From assembly GCF_900182665.1 (NCBI RefSeq), contig NZ_FXTL01000020.1, positions 1-58,061 on the forward strand: a DNA stretch of 58,061 bases, written 5' to 3'. Under the pieces are notes generated by a model. That model had not been told where the DNA came from. It saw only the letters and a list, made by a program, of their open reading frames with translations, and did not search any database. The DNA comes from Propioniciclava tarda. Lineage in GTDB: Bacteria > Actinomycetota > Actinomycetes > Propionibacteriales > Propionibacteriaceae. The translations under genes and the position numbers were made by a program. Numbering within the stretch: the first letter of the stretch is position 1; the number at the start of each line of letters is the position of its first letter. This document shows positions 49,063 through 58,022 of this stretch, piece after piece.

Positions 49063-50853
49063 CTACGGGGTCGGCGTGGTGGACGGCGTCGTCGGCGCCG
49101 ACGTGGTCGGGGCGACCGTCGTCGGCACCTGCGTCGGGGTCTGGACCGGCATCGGCGTGGCGAAGTAGATCGTCAGCTTGTCGGTCTTCTTCATGAGCGT
49201 GCCCGGGGCCGGGTCGGTGCGGATGACCGTGTTCTCGGGCAGCGGGGACGGCTGCCCGACCAGCACCGCGTTGAGGCCGAGGTCCTTGCACGCCTTGAGC
49301 GCCACGTCCTTGTCGTAGTTGCCGACTGCGGGCACCTTGGCCTGGCCGGTGGCGTAGTAGAGGACGATCTGCTGTCCGGCCGCCACCTTGCTGCCCTCGG
49401 CGGGCTCGACCCTGAGGATCTGTTTCGCCACCGCGTTGGGCGGCTCTGTCTCCGCGGTGACGGGCAGGATCTTGAATCCCGCCTTGGTCAGCTCGGCGGT
49501 CACAAGGTCGAGGTCATTGCCCACGATGCCGGACGAGGGCAGCTGCAACATGGTCGGACCGACGTTGACGATGATCGTCACGGTCGACCCCGGATCGACC
49601 GTGGCTCCGGCCGCGGGGACCTGATCGGTGACGCGTCCGACGGTGGCGTCGTTCGGACCCTGCACCTCTTTCGGCGTCGGGTTGAGGTTCTTCTCCTGCA
49701 GGAGCAGGATCGCGGCCTCGCGCTCCAGGGTCTTGACGTTGGGGACCGTGACCTGGGCCTTGCGCTGGTTCAAGACGAAGAACGCGCCCGCCCCGGCAAG
49801 CGCCAGCACGAGCAGCCCGATCAGGACCGGCCACAGCCAGCGTCCGCGGCGGGGTTCGGGGGTGTTGGCCCGCTGCGGTCCACCCAGGACGACGGTCTGG
49901 CTGCCGGTCTGCTCGCTGACGGCGCCGAGCACGGACGTGCCCTCGGCCGCAGCGGCGACCGGCACGGCGGCCGCCGTGACAGCCGTGGGCAAGGCGGCCG
50001 CCACCGGCTGGCCCGCGAGGAGGCGGCGAATGTCCGTCGCCATCTCGGACGCCGTCTGGTATCGATCTTCCGGGGACTTGGCCAGCGCGCGCAGCACGAC
50101 CGCGTCCATGCCGGGGGTCACCTCGGGATCGAGCGTGCTCGGCGGGACGGGGGCCTCCCGGACGTGCTGGTACGCGACCGACACCGGCGAGTCGCCGGTG
50201 AACGGCGGACGCCCCACGAGCAGTTCGTAGAGCAGGCAGCCGGTCGAGTACAGGTCGGAGCGCGCGTCGACGGTCTCGCCGCGGGCCTGCTCGGGCGACA
50301 GGTACTGGGCGGTGCCGATGACCGCCGCGGTCTGCGTCATCGTCGAGGACGTGTCGGAGACCGCTCGGGCGATGCCGAAGTCCATGACCTTGACGTTGCC
50401 GGCCGTCGTGATCATCACGTTCGCCGGCTTGATGTCGCGGTGGACGATGCCGGCGGCGTGGCTGTAGGCGAGGGCGTCCAGCACCCCGACGGTGAACTCG
50501 AGCGCGCGGCGCGGCAGGATCGGACGCCCGTCGCGCAGGATGTCGCGCAGGGTGCGTCCCTTGACGAGCTCCATGACGATGTAGGGGACCGAGACGCCGC
50601 TGGTGGGGTCTTTCGCCTCGCCGGTGTCGTAGACCGACACGATGTTGGGGTGGTTGAGGTTGCCGGATGCCTGAGCCTCGCGCCGGAACCGCTCCTGGAA
50701 CGTGGGGTCGGAGGCCAGGTCCGCGCGGAGCTCCTTCACCGCCACGTCGCGCCCGAACGTCCGGTCGCGGGCGCTGCGTACAGTGGCCATCCCGCCCCGT
50801 CCGAGCACCTCGTTGACCTCGTAGCGGTCGCCCAATAGCCGTTGATCGGTCAT
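49063..50853 (-). CDS. pknB: serine/threonine protein kinase PknB with three PASTA domains
   Basis: PknB (596 residues) phosphorylates cell-wall and division proteins in response to muropeptides. The kinase domain (1-275) has GRGGMATV, catalytic K40, HRD at 138-140, DFG at 158-160 and an activation loop STMTQTAAVIGTAQYLSPEQ with the autophosphorylated threonines. A membrane helix is at 339-361. Three extracellular PASTA repeats follow (about 366-432, 435-503, 504-566) and a Thr/Pro-rich end. Most actinobacterial PknB proteins have four PASTA repeats. It overlaps pbpA by 4 nt. Confidence 0.95.
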   Translation of the reverse strand: MTDQRLLGDRYEVNEVLGRGGMATVRSARDRTFGRDVAVKELRADLASDPTFQERFRREAQASGNLNHPNIVSVYDTGEAKDPTSGVSVPYIVMELVKGRTLRDILRDGRPILPRRALEFTVGVLDALAYSHAAGIVHRDIKPANVMITTAGNVKVMDFGIARAVSDTSSTMTQTAAVIGTAQYLSPEQARGETVDARSDLYSTGCLLYELLVGRPPFTGDSPVSVAYQHVREAPVPPSTLDPEVTPGMDAVVLRALAKSPEDRYQTASEMATDIRRLLAGQPVAAALPTAVTAAAVPVAAAAEGTSVLGAVSEQTGSQTVVLGGPQRANTPEPRRGRWLWPVLIGLLVLALAGAGAFFVLNQRKAQVTVPNVKTLEREAAILLLQEKNLNPTPKEVQGPNDATVGRVTDQVPAAGATVDPGSTVTIIVNVGPTMLQLPSSGIVGNDLDLVTAELTKAGFKILPVTAETEPPNAVAKQILRVEPAEGSKVAAGQQIVLYYATGQAKVPAVGNYDKDVALKACKDLGLNAVLVGQPSPLPENTVIRTDPAPGTLMKKTDKLTIYFATPMPVQTPTQVPTTVAPTTSAPTTPSTTPTP

Positions 50854-52280
50854 CGCATTGCCTCTATCACGCTCTTGGCGATGGGTGCCGCGATGCGGCC
50901 CCCTGAGACGTCACTCGCCTCAACGCCGGCGTCCTGAACGAACACCGCGATCGCCACCGAAGGGTTGTCCGCCCATGCCACGAACCAGGCATAGGGGGCG
51001 TTCTTGCCGTCTGTCAAAGCGGTGCCGGTCTTGCCACCGACCCGGACGCCGTTGATCTGCGCCCTGGTTCCGGTCCCGTTGGCCACCACGTTGACCATCA
51101 TGTCCTGCAGCGAGGCGGCGTTGGCTGCCGTCATCGCCTCGGAAAACTTCTGCGGCTGGGCCGTCTCCAGGACGGTCAGGTCGGCGGCCCGCACCTGCTG
51201 CACCAGGTACGGCTGCATGACGACGCCGTTGTTGGCGATGCCGGCCCCGACCATGGCCATCTGCAGCGGGGACGCCGCCACGTCGAACTGCCCGATGGAG
51301 CTCTGCGCCAGCTGCGCCTGGTCGAGCGTCGCCGGGAAGGTGCTCTTCGCGGACCCGAGCTGAGGCAGCAGGTCGGAGCGCCCGAAGCCGAACTTCTCCG
51401 CCTGCGTGCGGACGGCGTCCGCCCCCAGCTTCATGCCGATGCCCGCGTACGCCGTGTTGCAGGACGTCTGGAGGGCCTGCTTGAGGGTGATCTGGGTGCC
51501 CCCGCAGTCGCCCGAGTTGCTCAGCGGACGCGTCGTCCCGGGTAGCGGCAGGGACGCCGGCGAGTCGACCATCGTGTCGGGCGTCATGCCGGACGCCAGC
51601 GCGGCGGCGCTCACGACGAGCTTGAACGTGGACCCGGGCGGAAAGATCTCGCGGGTCGCCCGGTTCGACAGCGGCTTGCTCGCGTCGGCGTTCAGCTTGT
51701 CGTAGGACGCCTTGGACGCCCCGAGGTCGTGGGTCGCGAGCAGGTTGGGGTCGTAGGTCGGCGAGGTCACGAGGGCCTTCACGGCGCCGGTTTTGTAGTC
51801 GAGGGCCACGACCGCGCCAGGGCGGTTGCCGAGGGCGTCCCGGGCGGCCTGCTGGGCGCGGGCGTCCAGGGTCGTGACGATGGTCGCCCCGGTGGGGCGC
51901 TTGCCCGTCGCCAGGTCGACGAGCCGCTGCATGAACTGGCTGCTGGAGGTTCCCGACAGCTGGGCGTTCTGGGTCTGCTCGAGGCCCGTCCGCTTGTAGA
52001 GGTACGAGTAGTAGCCCGTGACCGGTGCGTACAGCGCGCCCTGGGGGTAGCTGCGCTGGAAGCCGTAGCGATCGTTCACCGGCTTGGTGAGGGCGATGGG
52101 GGTGTTGCCCACCAGGATCGTCCCGCGGTCGGTGCCGAACTCGGCGTCGGTGACGCGTCGATTGGTCGGGTCGTTGCTGAGCGCGGGCGTGCGCGCGACG
52201 TAGCCGTAGGTGGCGTTGGCCATCAGCGAGACGAACATGACCACGATGACCACCGAGATGGTGCGGATCGCCTTGTTCAC
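50850..52280 (-). CDS. pbpA: penicillin-binding protein PbpA
   Basis: PbpA (476 residues) is a class B transpeptidase that crosslinks peptidoglycan with RodA. It has an N-terminal membrane anchor (about 8-27), a dimerisation region and a transpeptidase domain with S217-x-x-K220 (PPGSTFK), the S-x-N motif SCN in LQTSCNTAY and KTG in GGKTGTA. It overlaps rodA by 4 nt. Confidence 0.95.
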   Translation of the reverse strand: MNKAIRTISVVIVVMFVSLMANATYGYVARTPALSNDPTNRRVTDAEFGTDRGTILVGNTPIALTKPVNDRYGFQRSYPQGALYAPVTGYYSYLYKRTGLEQTQNAQLSGTSSSQFMQRLVDLATGKRPTGATIVTTLDARAQQAARDALGNRPGAVVALDYKTGAVKALVTSPTYDPNLLATHDLGASKASYDKLNADASKPLSNRATREIFPPGSTFKLVVSAAALASGMTPDTMVDSPASLPLPGTTRPLSNSGDCGGTQITLKQALQTSCNTAYAGIGMKLGADAVRTQAEKFGFGRSDLLPQLGSAKSTFPATLDQAQLAQSSIGQFDVAASPLQMAMVGAGIANNGVVMQPYLVQQVRAADLTVLETAQPQKFSEAMTAANAASLQDMMVNVVANGTGTRAQINGVRVGGKTGTALTDGKNAPYAWFVAWADNPSVAIAVFVQDAGVEASDVSGGRIAAPIAKSVIEAMR

Positions 52281-53809
52281 GGGGCATCACCGCCGAAGGG
52301 GGCCTGGGGTGCGATCGCCTGGGTGGGTGCGTCGACGTCGGAGGCCCGGCCGGTCGGGGCGGGGGTCGTCACCTGGGGCGTCCGGGTCGGGGCCGGGGAC
52401 GCCGAGGACGGGGACGTCGGCGTCCGAACGCCCGCAGCGGCGACGGCCGGAATGGCCGTCGTGGCCTCGTCGTGCAGCGAGCTGAACTCGTCGGTCTCGA
52501 TCTGGGCCTGCGGCTTGCGGGCCTGGTGGGTGACGGTCAGGAGCAGTCCGAGCAGCAGGTAGTTGGAGATCAACGACGAGCCGCCCTGGGACATGAACGG
52601 CGTTGTCAGGCCGGTGAGGGGCAGCAGTCGGGTGACGCCGCCGACGATGATGAAGACCTGCAGGCCGAAGACGAAGGCCAGGCCCGCGGCGAGCAGGGCG
52701 CCGAAGGTTTCGCGCGTGATGAGCGCGGCGCGCAGGACCCGGGCGACGATGATCAGGTAGACGAGCAGGATCGCGAAGAGCCCGACGAGCCCCAGTTCCT
52801 CGCCCAGTGCGGCGGCGATGAAGTCGCTCTTGGCGATGGGGGTCAGGTACGGACGCCCCAGGCCCCAGCCCGTGCCCAGCAGGCCGCCGGACGCGAACCC
52901 GAACTGGGCGCTGATGATCTGCCAGTTCTGGTCGTAGTTCGAGAACGGCTGCAGCCAGGCCTGGAACCGGACGCGGACGTGGCCGAGGTAGGTGTAGCCG
53001 AGGAAGCCCATGACGCCCACCAGCAGCAGGCCGAGGATGGCCCAGCTGGAGCGCCGCGTGGCGATGTAGACCATCGCGACGAACAGGCTGAAGAACAGCA
53101 GCGACATGCCGAGGTCGGTCTCGAAGACCAGGATCAGCATGCTGATGCCCCACATCACGGCGATCGGGCCGAGGTCGCGCATGCGGGGCAGGGTGAGCCC
53201 GAGCAGGCGGGGTCCGGCCTTGGCCAGCACGTCGCCCTTCTCGGTGAGGTAGGCGGCGAAGGCGATGGACAGCACGATTTTGGCGACCTCGCCGGGCTGG
53301 AAGCTGAAGGTGCCGAGCTTGATCCAGACGCGGGCGCCGTGGTTGGCGAAGCCGATGCCCGGCACGAGCGGCAGCAGCAGCAGCCCGAGGCCGAGGACGA
53401 ACCACAGATAGGTGTAGCGCTGCAGTCGCCGATGGTCCTTGAGGAAGACCACGACCGCGAGCATCACGGCGACGGCCGCGGCGGCCCAGCCGAGCTGGAG
53501 GCGTCCGGACTGCATCGGGGGGTTGGTCGCCTGGTCGAGGCGGTAGATCATCGCCATGCCGAGGCCGTTGAGCAGCAGAACGCAGGGCAGCAGCAGCGGG
53601 TCGGCGTACGGCAGGCGCCAGCGGACGACTCCCCACGAGACCAGGCCGAGCCCCGCCCACACGGCCACCGCGAGCGGCCAGTCGGCGGGGGGCTGCCCGT
53701 CCTGGTTGAGGCCCACCAGGACGTAGCCGCCGAGGCCCAGCGCCAGCGCGAACACCACGAGGGTGAACGAGGCCACGCTGCGCCGCTCGTAGACGACGAC
53801 GTCGTCCAT
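52277..53809 (-). CDS. rodA: SEDS-family glycosyltransferase RodA/FtsW
   Basis: RodA (510 residues) polymerises lipid II into glycan strands. About eleven to twelve membrane segments are present, and the SEDS motifs GARVWIKLGTFSFQPGEVAKI, DFIAAALGEELGLVG and TGLTTPFMSQGGSSL are clear. The last 75 residues are a cytoplasmic Pro/Thr/Ala-rich tail. The ATG at 53809 overlaps the pstP stop by one base; the longer frame upstream is not used. Confidence 0.95.
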   Translation of the reverse strand: MDDVVVYERRSVASFTLVVFALALGLGGYVLVGLNQDGQPPADWPLAVAVWAGLGLVSWGVVRWRLPYADPLLLPCVLLLNGLGMAMIYRLDQATNPPMQSGRLQLGWAAAAVAVMLAVVVFLKDHRRLQRYTYLWFVLGLGLLLLPLVPGIGFANHGARVWIKLGTFSFQPGEVAKIVLSIAFAAYLTEKGDVLAKAGPRLLGLTLPRMRDLGPIAVMWGISMLILVFETDLGMSLLFFSLFVAMVYIATRRSSWAILGLLLVGVMGFLGYTYLGHVRVRFQAWLQPFSNYDQNWQIISAQFGFASGGLLGTGWGLGRPYLTPIAKSDFIAAALGEELGLVGLFAILLVYLIIVARVLRAALITRETFGALLAAGLAFVFGLQVFIIVGGVTRLLPLTGLTTPFMSQGGSSLISNYLLLGLLLTVTHQARKPQAQIETDEFSSLHDEATTAIPAVAAAGVRTPTSPSSASPAPTRTPQVTTPAPTGRASDVDAPTQAIAPQAPFGGDAP

Positions 53810-55284
53810 CAGCAGTCCTCGGGTGAGGCGGGGGGAGCCGGCGTCGCGGGGGTCGACGGGGTGGTCGGGGTCGTGGGGGTCTCGCTGGCTGCGGGCGTCG
53901 ACGGGCTTGCCGCCGGGGTCGACGGCGACGCCGCCGGGGTCGACGGCGAAGCCGACGGCGGGGCGGGCGTGGGGCTGGGGGAGGGCTGCTCGCTGGCCCG
54001 GGCGGCGGCGGCCCGCTGGGCGACGCAGCGCGCCGCCATGCCCTTCAACTCGACGAGGCGGGCCTGGCCGGTGGTGAGGTCGGCGACCTGGATGAGTCCC
54101 TTGACCTTGTCGAGGTAGAACGGCGGAAGATCGGCCAACTGGACGCCGTCGTCGGCGACCACCTTGTTCAGCGGCTGCCCGAACACGTGGTCGGGGACGC
54201 CCTGGAAGACGGCCACCGTGGTGTTGTTCGGGCCGAGATAGAACCGCGTCTGGGTGTAGGTGTACCAGCCGAAGGCCCCGCCCAGGATGAGGACGACGGG
54301 CACCAGGATCCCGAGCGCGAGGCGGACCGCGCGCCGGACGCGCGACCCGGCCGCCGGCGAGTACCGGACCACCTCGGGCGACCGATTCGGACGCCGTCCA
54401 GCTCGGACGGTCAGCCGCGGGGACGTGGCGGCTGGCGCGCCGGCGTCCGAAATCTTGGTCGTCGAGACCGAGCCGAGCAGATGGACGCCGCCCTCGGGCT
54501 CGCCGTCGACGACGTCGGAGACGATGATCGTGATGTTGTCGTGGCCGCCGGCCGAGTGGGCCAGGTCGACGAGGGCGTCGACGGTGGCGTCCCGGTCGGC
54601 GAGGCCGATGCGCTCGGCGATGGCGGCGTCCGGGACGAGGCCGCAGAGGCCGTCCGAGCAGACCAGGAAGCGATCGCCGACCCGGACGTCGATGAGGTCG
54701 AAGTCGGGCTCGTGGTGCGGCGAGCCGTTGAGCACCTTGAGGATGAGCGACCGGTGGGGGTGTTCGAGGGCGTCCTCTTCGCTGATGCGCCCCTGATCGA
54801 CCAGGGCCTGGACCCACGAGTGGTCGTGGCTGACGCGGCTCAGGACGCCGTCGCGCAGCAGGTAGGCGCGCGAGTCTCCGATGTTGACGATCGCCGCCTT
54901 GTCGCCCGTGAGCGCCACCACGCAGAGCGTGGAGCCCATGCCTTCGAGGTCGTGGTTCGCGGTGACGAGCGTCGCGAGGTGCTCGTTGGTCTTGGCGAGG
55001 GTGTCAGCGAGGACGGCCAGCAGGTCTCCCTCGGGTCCCTCGGGCAGGCCGGTGGGTGCGGCATCGGGGCGTTTGACGGACGCCGCCGCGAGCTTCGCGC
55101 CCAGATCGGCTTCGGTCTCGGCGACGTGCGTGATGGCGACGGCGGAGGCCAGATCGCCCGCAGCGGCGCCGCCCATGCCGTCGGCGACTGCGATCAGCGC
55201 GGGGGCGACGTAGGCCGAGTCTTGGTTGTTCTTGCGGACCAGGCCGATCTCTGAGTGCGCGCTCGTACGGAACGTGAGAGCCAT
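53809..55284 (-). CDS. pstP: PP2C-type serine/threonine phosphatase PstP
   Basis: PstP (491 residues) dephosphorylates PknB and its substrates. The PP2C domain (1-235) has the metal-binding VADGMGG (D35, G36), NIGDSRAYL, FLVCSDGL and GHDNITIIV motifs. One membrane helix is at about 319-341. The extracellular part ends in a Ser/Thr/Pro/Ala tail that includes three tandem SPSTPAA units, coded by a short DNA repeat near 53890-53950. It starts 4 bp after fhaB. Confidence 0.95.
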   Translation of the reverse strand: MALTFRTSAHSEIGLVRKNNQDSAYVAPALIAVADGMGGAAAGDLASAVAITHVAETEADLGAKLAAASVKRPDAAPTGLPEGPEGDLLAVLADTLAKTNEHLATLVTANHDLEGMGSTLCVVALTGDKAAIVNIGDSRAYLLRDGVLSRVSHDHSWVQALVDQGRISEEDALEHPHRSLILKVLNGSPHHEPDFDLIDVRVGDRFLVCSDGLCGLVPDAAIAERIGLADRDATVDALVDLAHSAGGHDNITIIVSDVVDGEPEGGVHLLGSVSTTKISDAGAPAATSPRLTVRAGRRPNRSPEVVRYSPAAGSRVRRAVRLALGILVPVVLILGGAFGWYTYTQTRFYLGPNNTTVAVFQGVPDHVFGQPLNKVVADDGVQLADLPPFYLDKVKGLIQVADLTTGQARLVELKGMAARCVAQRAAAARASEQPSPSPTPAPPSASPSTPAASPSTPAASPSTPAASETPTTPTTPSTPATPAPPASPEDC

Positions 55285-55288
55285 GCGA

Positions 55289-55762
55289 TCACTTGTCCAC
55301 GGTCATCGTCGTGCGGCCAATGCGCAGGGTGTCGGTGCGCGTGAGCGGCGTGGGGCCGACGATGCGGCTCTCGTTGAGGAGGGTGCCATTGGTGGAGCCG
55401 AGGTCCTCGACGACGTAGCCCGTGGGGGTGAGGGTGATGGTCGCGTGGGTGGTCGACATGAACTGGTCGTTCAGGTCGAGGGCGTCCGGCGTCCGGCCGA
55501 TCAGGATGCCCTCGCCGAGCGGCACCGTGAGGCCGGCCCGTGGGCCGGAGGTGATCTTGAGCTGGCTCGGCAGGCGGCGTCCGGCTCGCCGGCGGGGTCG
55601 CGTGACGGGGACCGGCGGGGCGGCGTCCCAGGCGACGACGTCGGACGCCGGGACGCGGCGTCCGAACAGGTCGGTGCGGATCACGTTGACGGCGAACAGG
55701 ACGAACAGCCAGAGCAGGGCGAGGAACAGCAGCCTCAGCCCGAGGACGAGCAGGTCAGACAT
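55289..55762 (-). CDS. fhaB: FHA-domain protein FhaB (FipA)
   Basis: A 157-residue protein with one N-terminal membrane helix (1-27) and a C-terminal FHA domain (about 80-150) that binds phosphothreonine: GEGILIGRTPDALDLNDQFMSTTHATI and EDLGSTNGTLLN. In mycobacteria it is a PknA/PknB substrate linked to cell division. It overlaps fhaA by 8 nt. Confidence 0.92.
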   Translation of the reverse strand: MSDLLVLGLRLLFLALLWLFVLFAVNVIRTDLFGRRVPASDVVAWDAAPPVPVTRPRRRAGRRLPSQLKITSGPRAGLTVPLGEGILIGRTPDALDLNDQFMSTTHATITLTPTGYVVEDLGSTNGTLLNESRIVGPTPLTRTDTLRIGRTTMTVDK

Positions 55763-56468
55763 CGGCCACCGGGGTCCTGACCAGCAGGCGAGTGTTGCCC
55801 ATCTCGATGCGCGAGCCCTCGGCGAGGGTGGCGGAGCGGACGCGCTGGCCGTTGACCAGGATGCCGTTGGTGGAGCCGAGGTCCTCGATGTCGATGACGG
55901 CGTCGGGGCCGCGTCCGGAGACGACGATGCGGGCGTGCTCGCGGGAGATGCCCGGGTCGTTGATCCGGATGTCGGCGTCGGAGCCGCGTCCGATCACGAA
56001 GCCGGGCGGGTTGAGCGGGTGCCGGACGCCGTTGACCTCGAGCACGAGGGTCGCGCGGCGCTGCGGAGTGAGCCCGAACGCGGGCGGTGCGTCCACGGCG
56101 GCGACGGCCTCGCTGGACACCTTGAAGCGTCCGGTCGGCAGGCTGTCGTCGACGACGTAGTCGATGGTGATGGGTCCGTTGAAGATGTAGTCGGCGTTGG
56201 CGGCGTACTCGCGCAATTGCGGGATGACTTCGGCGTTCATCGTCTGGCTGTACGGGAACAGGCGGTCGTAGTCGTGGGGGCTGAGCGTGACCGTGAAGTC
56301 GTTCGGGACCAGTTTGCGGTCGCGGGACAGCAGCCGGGCCTCGGCGTCCAGCTCGCGCTGCAGGCGCGCGGCGATCTCGACGGGCTGCACGTCGCCCTTG
56401 AAAGCGCGCGCGAAACCGCCCGAGACCACACCCTCGAGTCGTCGTTCGATGCTGTCGAACACCCCCAC
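55755..56468 (-). CDS. fhaA: FHA-domain protein FhaA
   Basis: A 237-residue protein: an N-terminal DUF3662 domain (about 1-115; FDSIERRLEGVVSGGFARAFKGDVQPVEIAARL) and a C-terminal FHA domain (GFVIGRGSDADIRINDPGISREHARI, EDLGSTNGILVNG). It is shorter than mycobacterial FhaA because the long middle linker is missing. FhaA binds phosphorylated MviN and PknB. It is the first gene of fhaA-fhaB-pstP-rodA-pbpA-pknB. The 217 bp to the tRNA gene contain its promoter, which I cannot place. Confidence 0.93.
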   Translation of the reverse strand: MGVFDSIERRLEGVVSGGFARAFKGDVQPVEIAARLQRELDAEARLLSRDRKLVPNDFTVTLSPHDYDRLFPYSQTMNAEVIPQLREYAANADYIFNGPITIDYVVDDSLPTGRFKVSSEAVAAVDAPPAFGLTPQRRATLVLEVNGVRHPLNPPGFVIGRGSDADIRINDPGISREHARIVVSGRGPDAVIDIEDLGSTNGILVNGQRVRSATLAEGSRIEMGNTRLLVRTPVADV

Positions 56469-56685
56469 TGGCAGCGTCCACCCTCTCCCTCAGCAAACCG
56501 GACGTCGCCTTAGCCTAGCCCGCAGCCCGCCTTGGCCCAGCCTCGGGGGTGGGTTCTTAGCCTCACTTCAAGGTCGTGGACTGAGGTCGGACGCCGTTGG
56601 CTGCGGTTGAGTCGGTGGTCTGATTGGAGGCGAGCCCGGGCGACGTGCTAGCCTAACCGGGCTGTTCTCCCCAGGGAGATCACTC

Positions 56686-56771
56686 GCGCGAGTGGCGGAA
56701 TGGCAGACGCGCACGGTTCAGGTCCGTGTGTCCGAAAGGACGTGGAGGTTCAACTCCTCTCTCGCGCACCA
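56686..56771 (+). tRNA. tRNA-Leu (CAG anticodon)
   Basis: 86 nt with CCA encoded. Acceptor arms GCGCGAG and CTCGCGC pair fully; the anticodon stem CACGG/CCGTG encloses TTCAGGT (anticodon CAG, reads CUG); a long variable arm (GTGTCCGAAAGGACGTG region) marks a class II tRNA; the T arm is GGAGGTTCAACTCC. Confidence 0.97.
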
Positions 56772-56806
56772 GAGGCCGAGTCTGCAAAGACTCGGCCTCT
56801 TGCGTT
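56771..56806 (+). terminator. intrinsic terminator of tRNA-Leu
   Basis: GAGGCCGAGTC and its exact complement around a TGCAAA loop, followed by TTGCGTTG, directly after the tRNA. Confidence 0.85.
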
Positions 56807-57005
56807 GCCCACTAGGGGTTCTGCTCCGGGTGCATCGTTGCGAATCCCCCAAATGTCGCCATAGTTCGGCTCCTCGTTGCACGCGATCATGATGGACTCT
56901 GCCTCGTCCGTGCTGCCGGCTGGGCCCAGGCTTCGGACGTGCTTGTGCCACGGACCGCGTCACATGGGTGCTGATGGGGTCGCGCGGTGCGTCCAGCCGC
57001 AACTG

Positions 57006-58022
57006 TCAGGACTTAGCTCGAGGAAAGGCCTCGTGGAGTCGTAGCTGGAGGTCGGCGATGCTGTCGGCGTCCAAGTCGCCTGCGGTGGCGAGAAGGGCTT
57101 TGAGCTTCTTCGGCCACATCACGGCAACACCGCGGACAGTGAAGGCGCCGCCAATGAGCGGCCAGTCGGCGCCAATGAAGCACAACACGCCGTGTATCGG
57201 CACCTCCGGGGCATCAGAGAGCGCTGCCCTAACGAGGTCGAGCTGCTTGTGCATGCCGTCAACCAGGTGGGTGCGATCGCGGCGTCCGACGATCAACAGT
57301 TCGGTGCGGGGACGAAGGATGCCGCCATCGACGCGGAGTTCTGGCCCTGCTCCGGGGTAGTGCTTGGCGTCGACGACGTAGACGCCGCTGGGGCAGATGA
57401 CGAGGTGGTCAATGTTCGCGGACGTCTTGGGAATGCGGCGGTCGTGCAGGACGCGCAGGTTCGCCCCGGCCATCTCGCCGAGCATCGCCCCGAGGGACGC
57501 CTCGCCGGCTGCTCCCGTCGACCAGGCTCGCGTCGACTGCGGATCATCGACGGCGGCCAGAAGGAATTTGCCGATCTTGGGGTGATTGGTGATCACGCGC
57601 TCCTGTCGGGCGTCGTGGCGCCGCTGGAATTGGCGTGCGGCTGATGCGCCGGCCACGCCGTCGACGGCATCCAGATGAGGCGGCAGGTCCGGGGTCTTGC
57701 CGGACCCCGCCTCTGCGTCGGCCTTTGGATGTGGCCGTGTCGGCATGGTCGATTCCGACAGATGCGGGCCCGGACTCAGGCTAATCGACGCCGCGGACTC
57801 CTGCGGCATTGGCGAATCGATGCCAGCGCGCCATCCCGCCACGGCGTCCGCGAGCGTCTGCGCAAGGTCGGGCGACGTCGGATGTGCTTCGTCGGTTGCG
57901 AGGTCCCACCAGCCGACATCGGCGCCGGCGTCGTCACGCACGTAGACGCGATCCTTGCCGTACCGCGAGCAATGATCAGAACCTGTGGATGGTCCTCGGC
58001 GGGGTGACGTGAAGGGGCGCAC
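57006..58022 (-). CDS. NERD-domain (nuclease-related) protein
   Basis: A 338-residue protein. Residues 165-290 form a NERD domain: GAAGEASLGAMLGEM, HDRRIPKTSANIDHLVICPSGVYVVDAKHY, with E, D and D-x-K in restriction-endonuclease-like positions. The N-terminal 100 residues carry a short KDRVYVRDDAGADVGWWDLAT element seen in related actinobacterial proteins. Function is unknown; some NERD proteins process nucleic acids. GTG 58022 is the only start in the frame, since a TGA occurs at 58061-58059. The 199 bp between the tRNA terminator and this gene contain nothing I can identify. Confidence 0.8.
   Translation of the reverse strand: MRPFTSPRRGPSTGSDHCSRYGKDRVYVRDDAGADVGWWDLATDEAHPTSPDLAQTLADAVAGWRAGIDSPMPQESAASISLSPGPHLSESTMPTRPHPKADAEAGSGKTPDLPPHLDAVDGVAGASAARQFQRRHDARQERVITNHPKIGKFLLAAVDDPQSTRAWSTGAAGEASLGAMLGEMAGANLRVLHDRRIPKTSANIDHLVICPSGVYVVDAKHYPGAGPELRVDGGILRPRTELLIVGRRDRTHLVDGMHKQLDLVRAALSDAPEVPIHGVLCFIGADWPLIGGAFTVRGVAVMWPKKLKALLATAGDLDADSIADLQLRLHEAFPRAKS

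Noticed and set aside
53810-54817. Longer frame of rodA (846 residues)
   Set aside because: The extra 335 codons overlap pstP in another frame and have no SEDS similarity; ATG 53809 fits the family.
56686-57005. tRNA-Leu as a phage or island attachment site
   Set aside because: No integrase gene and no visible repeat of the tRNA 3' end within the window; the downstream NERD gene keeps the common core word.
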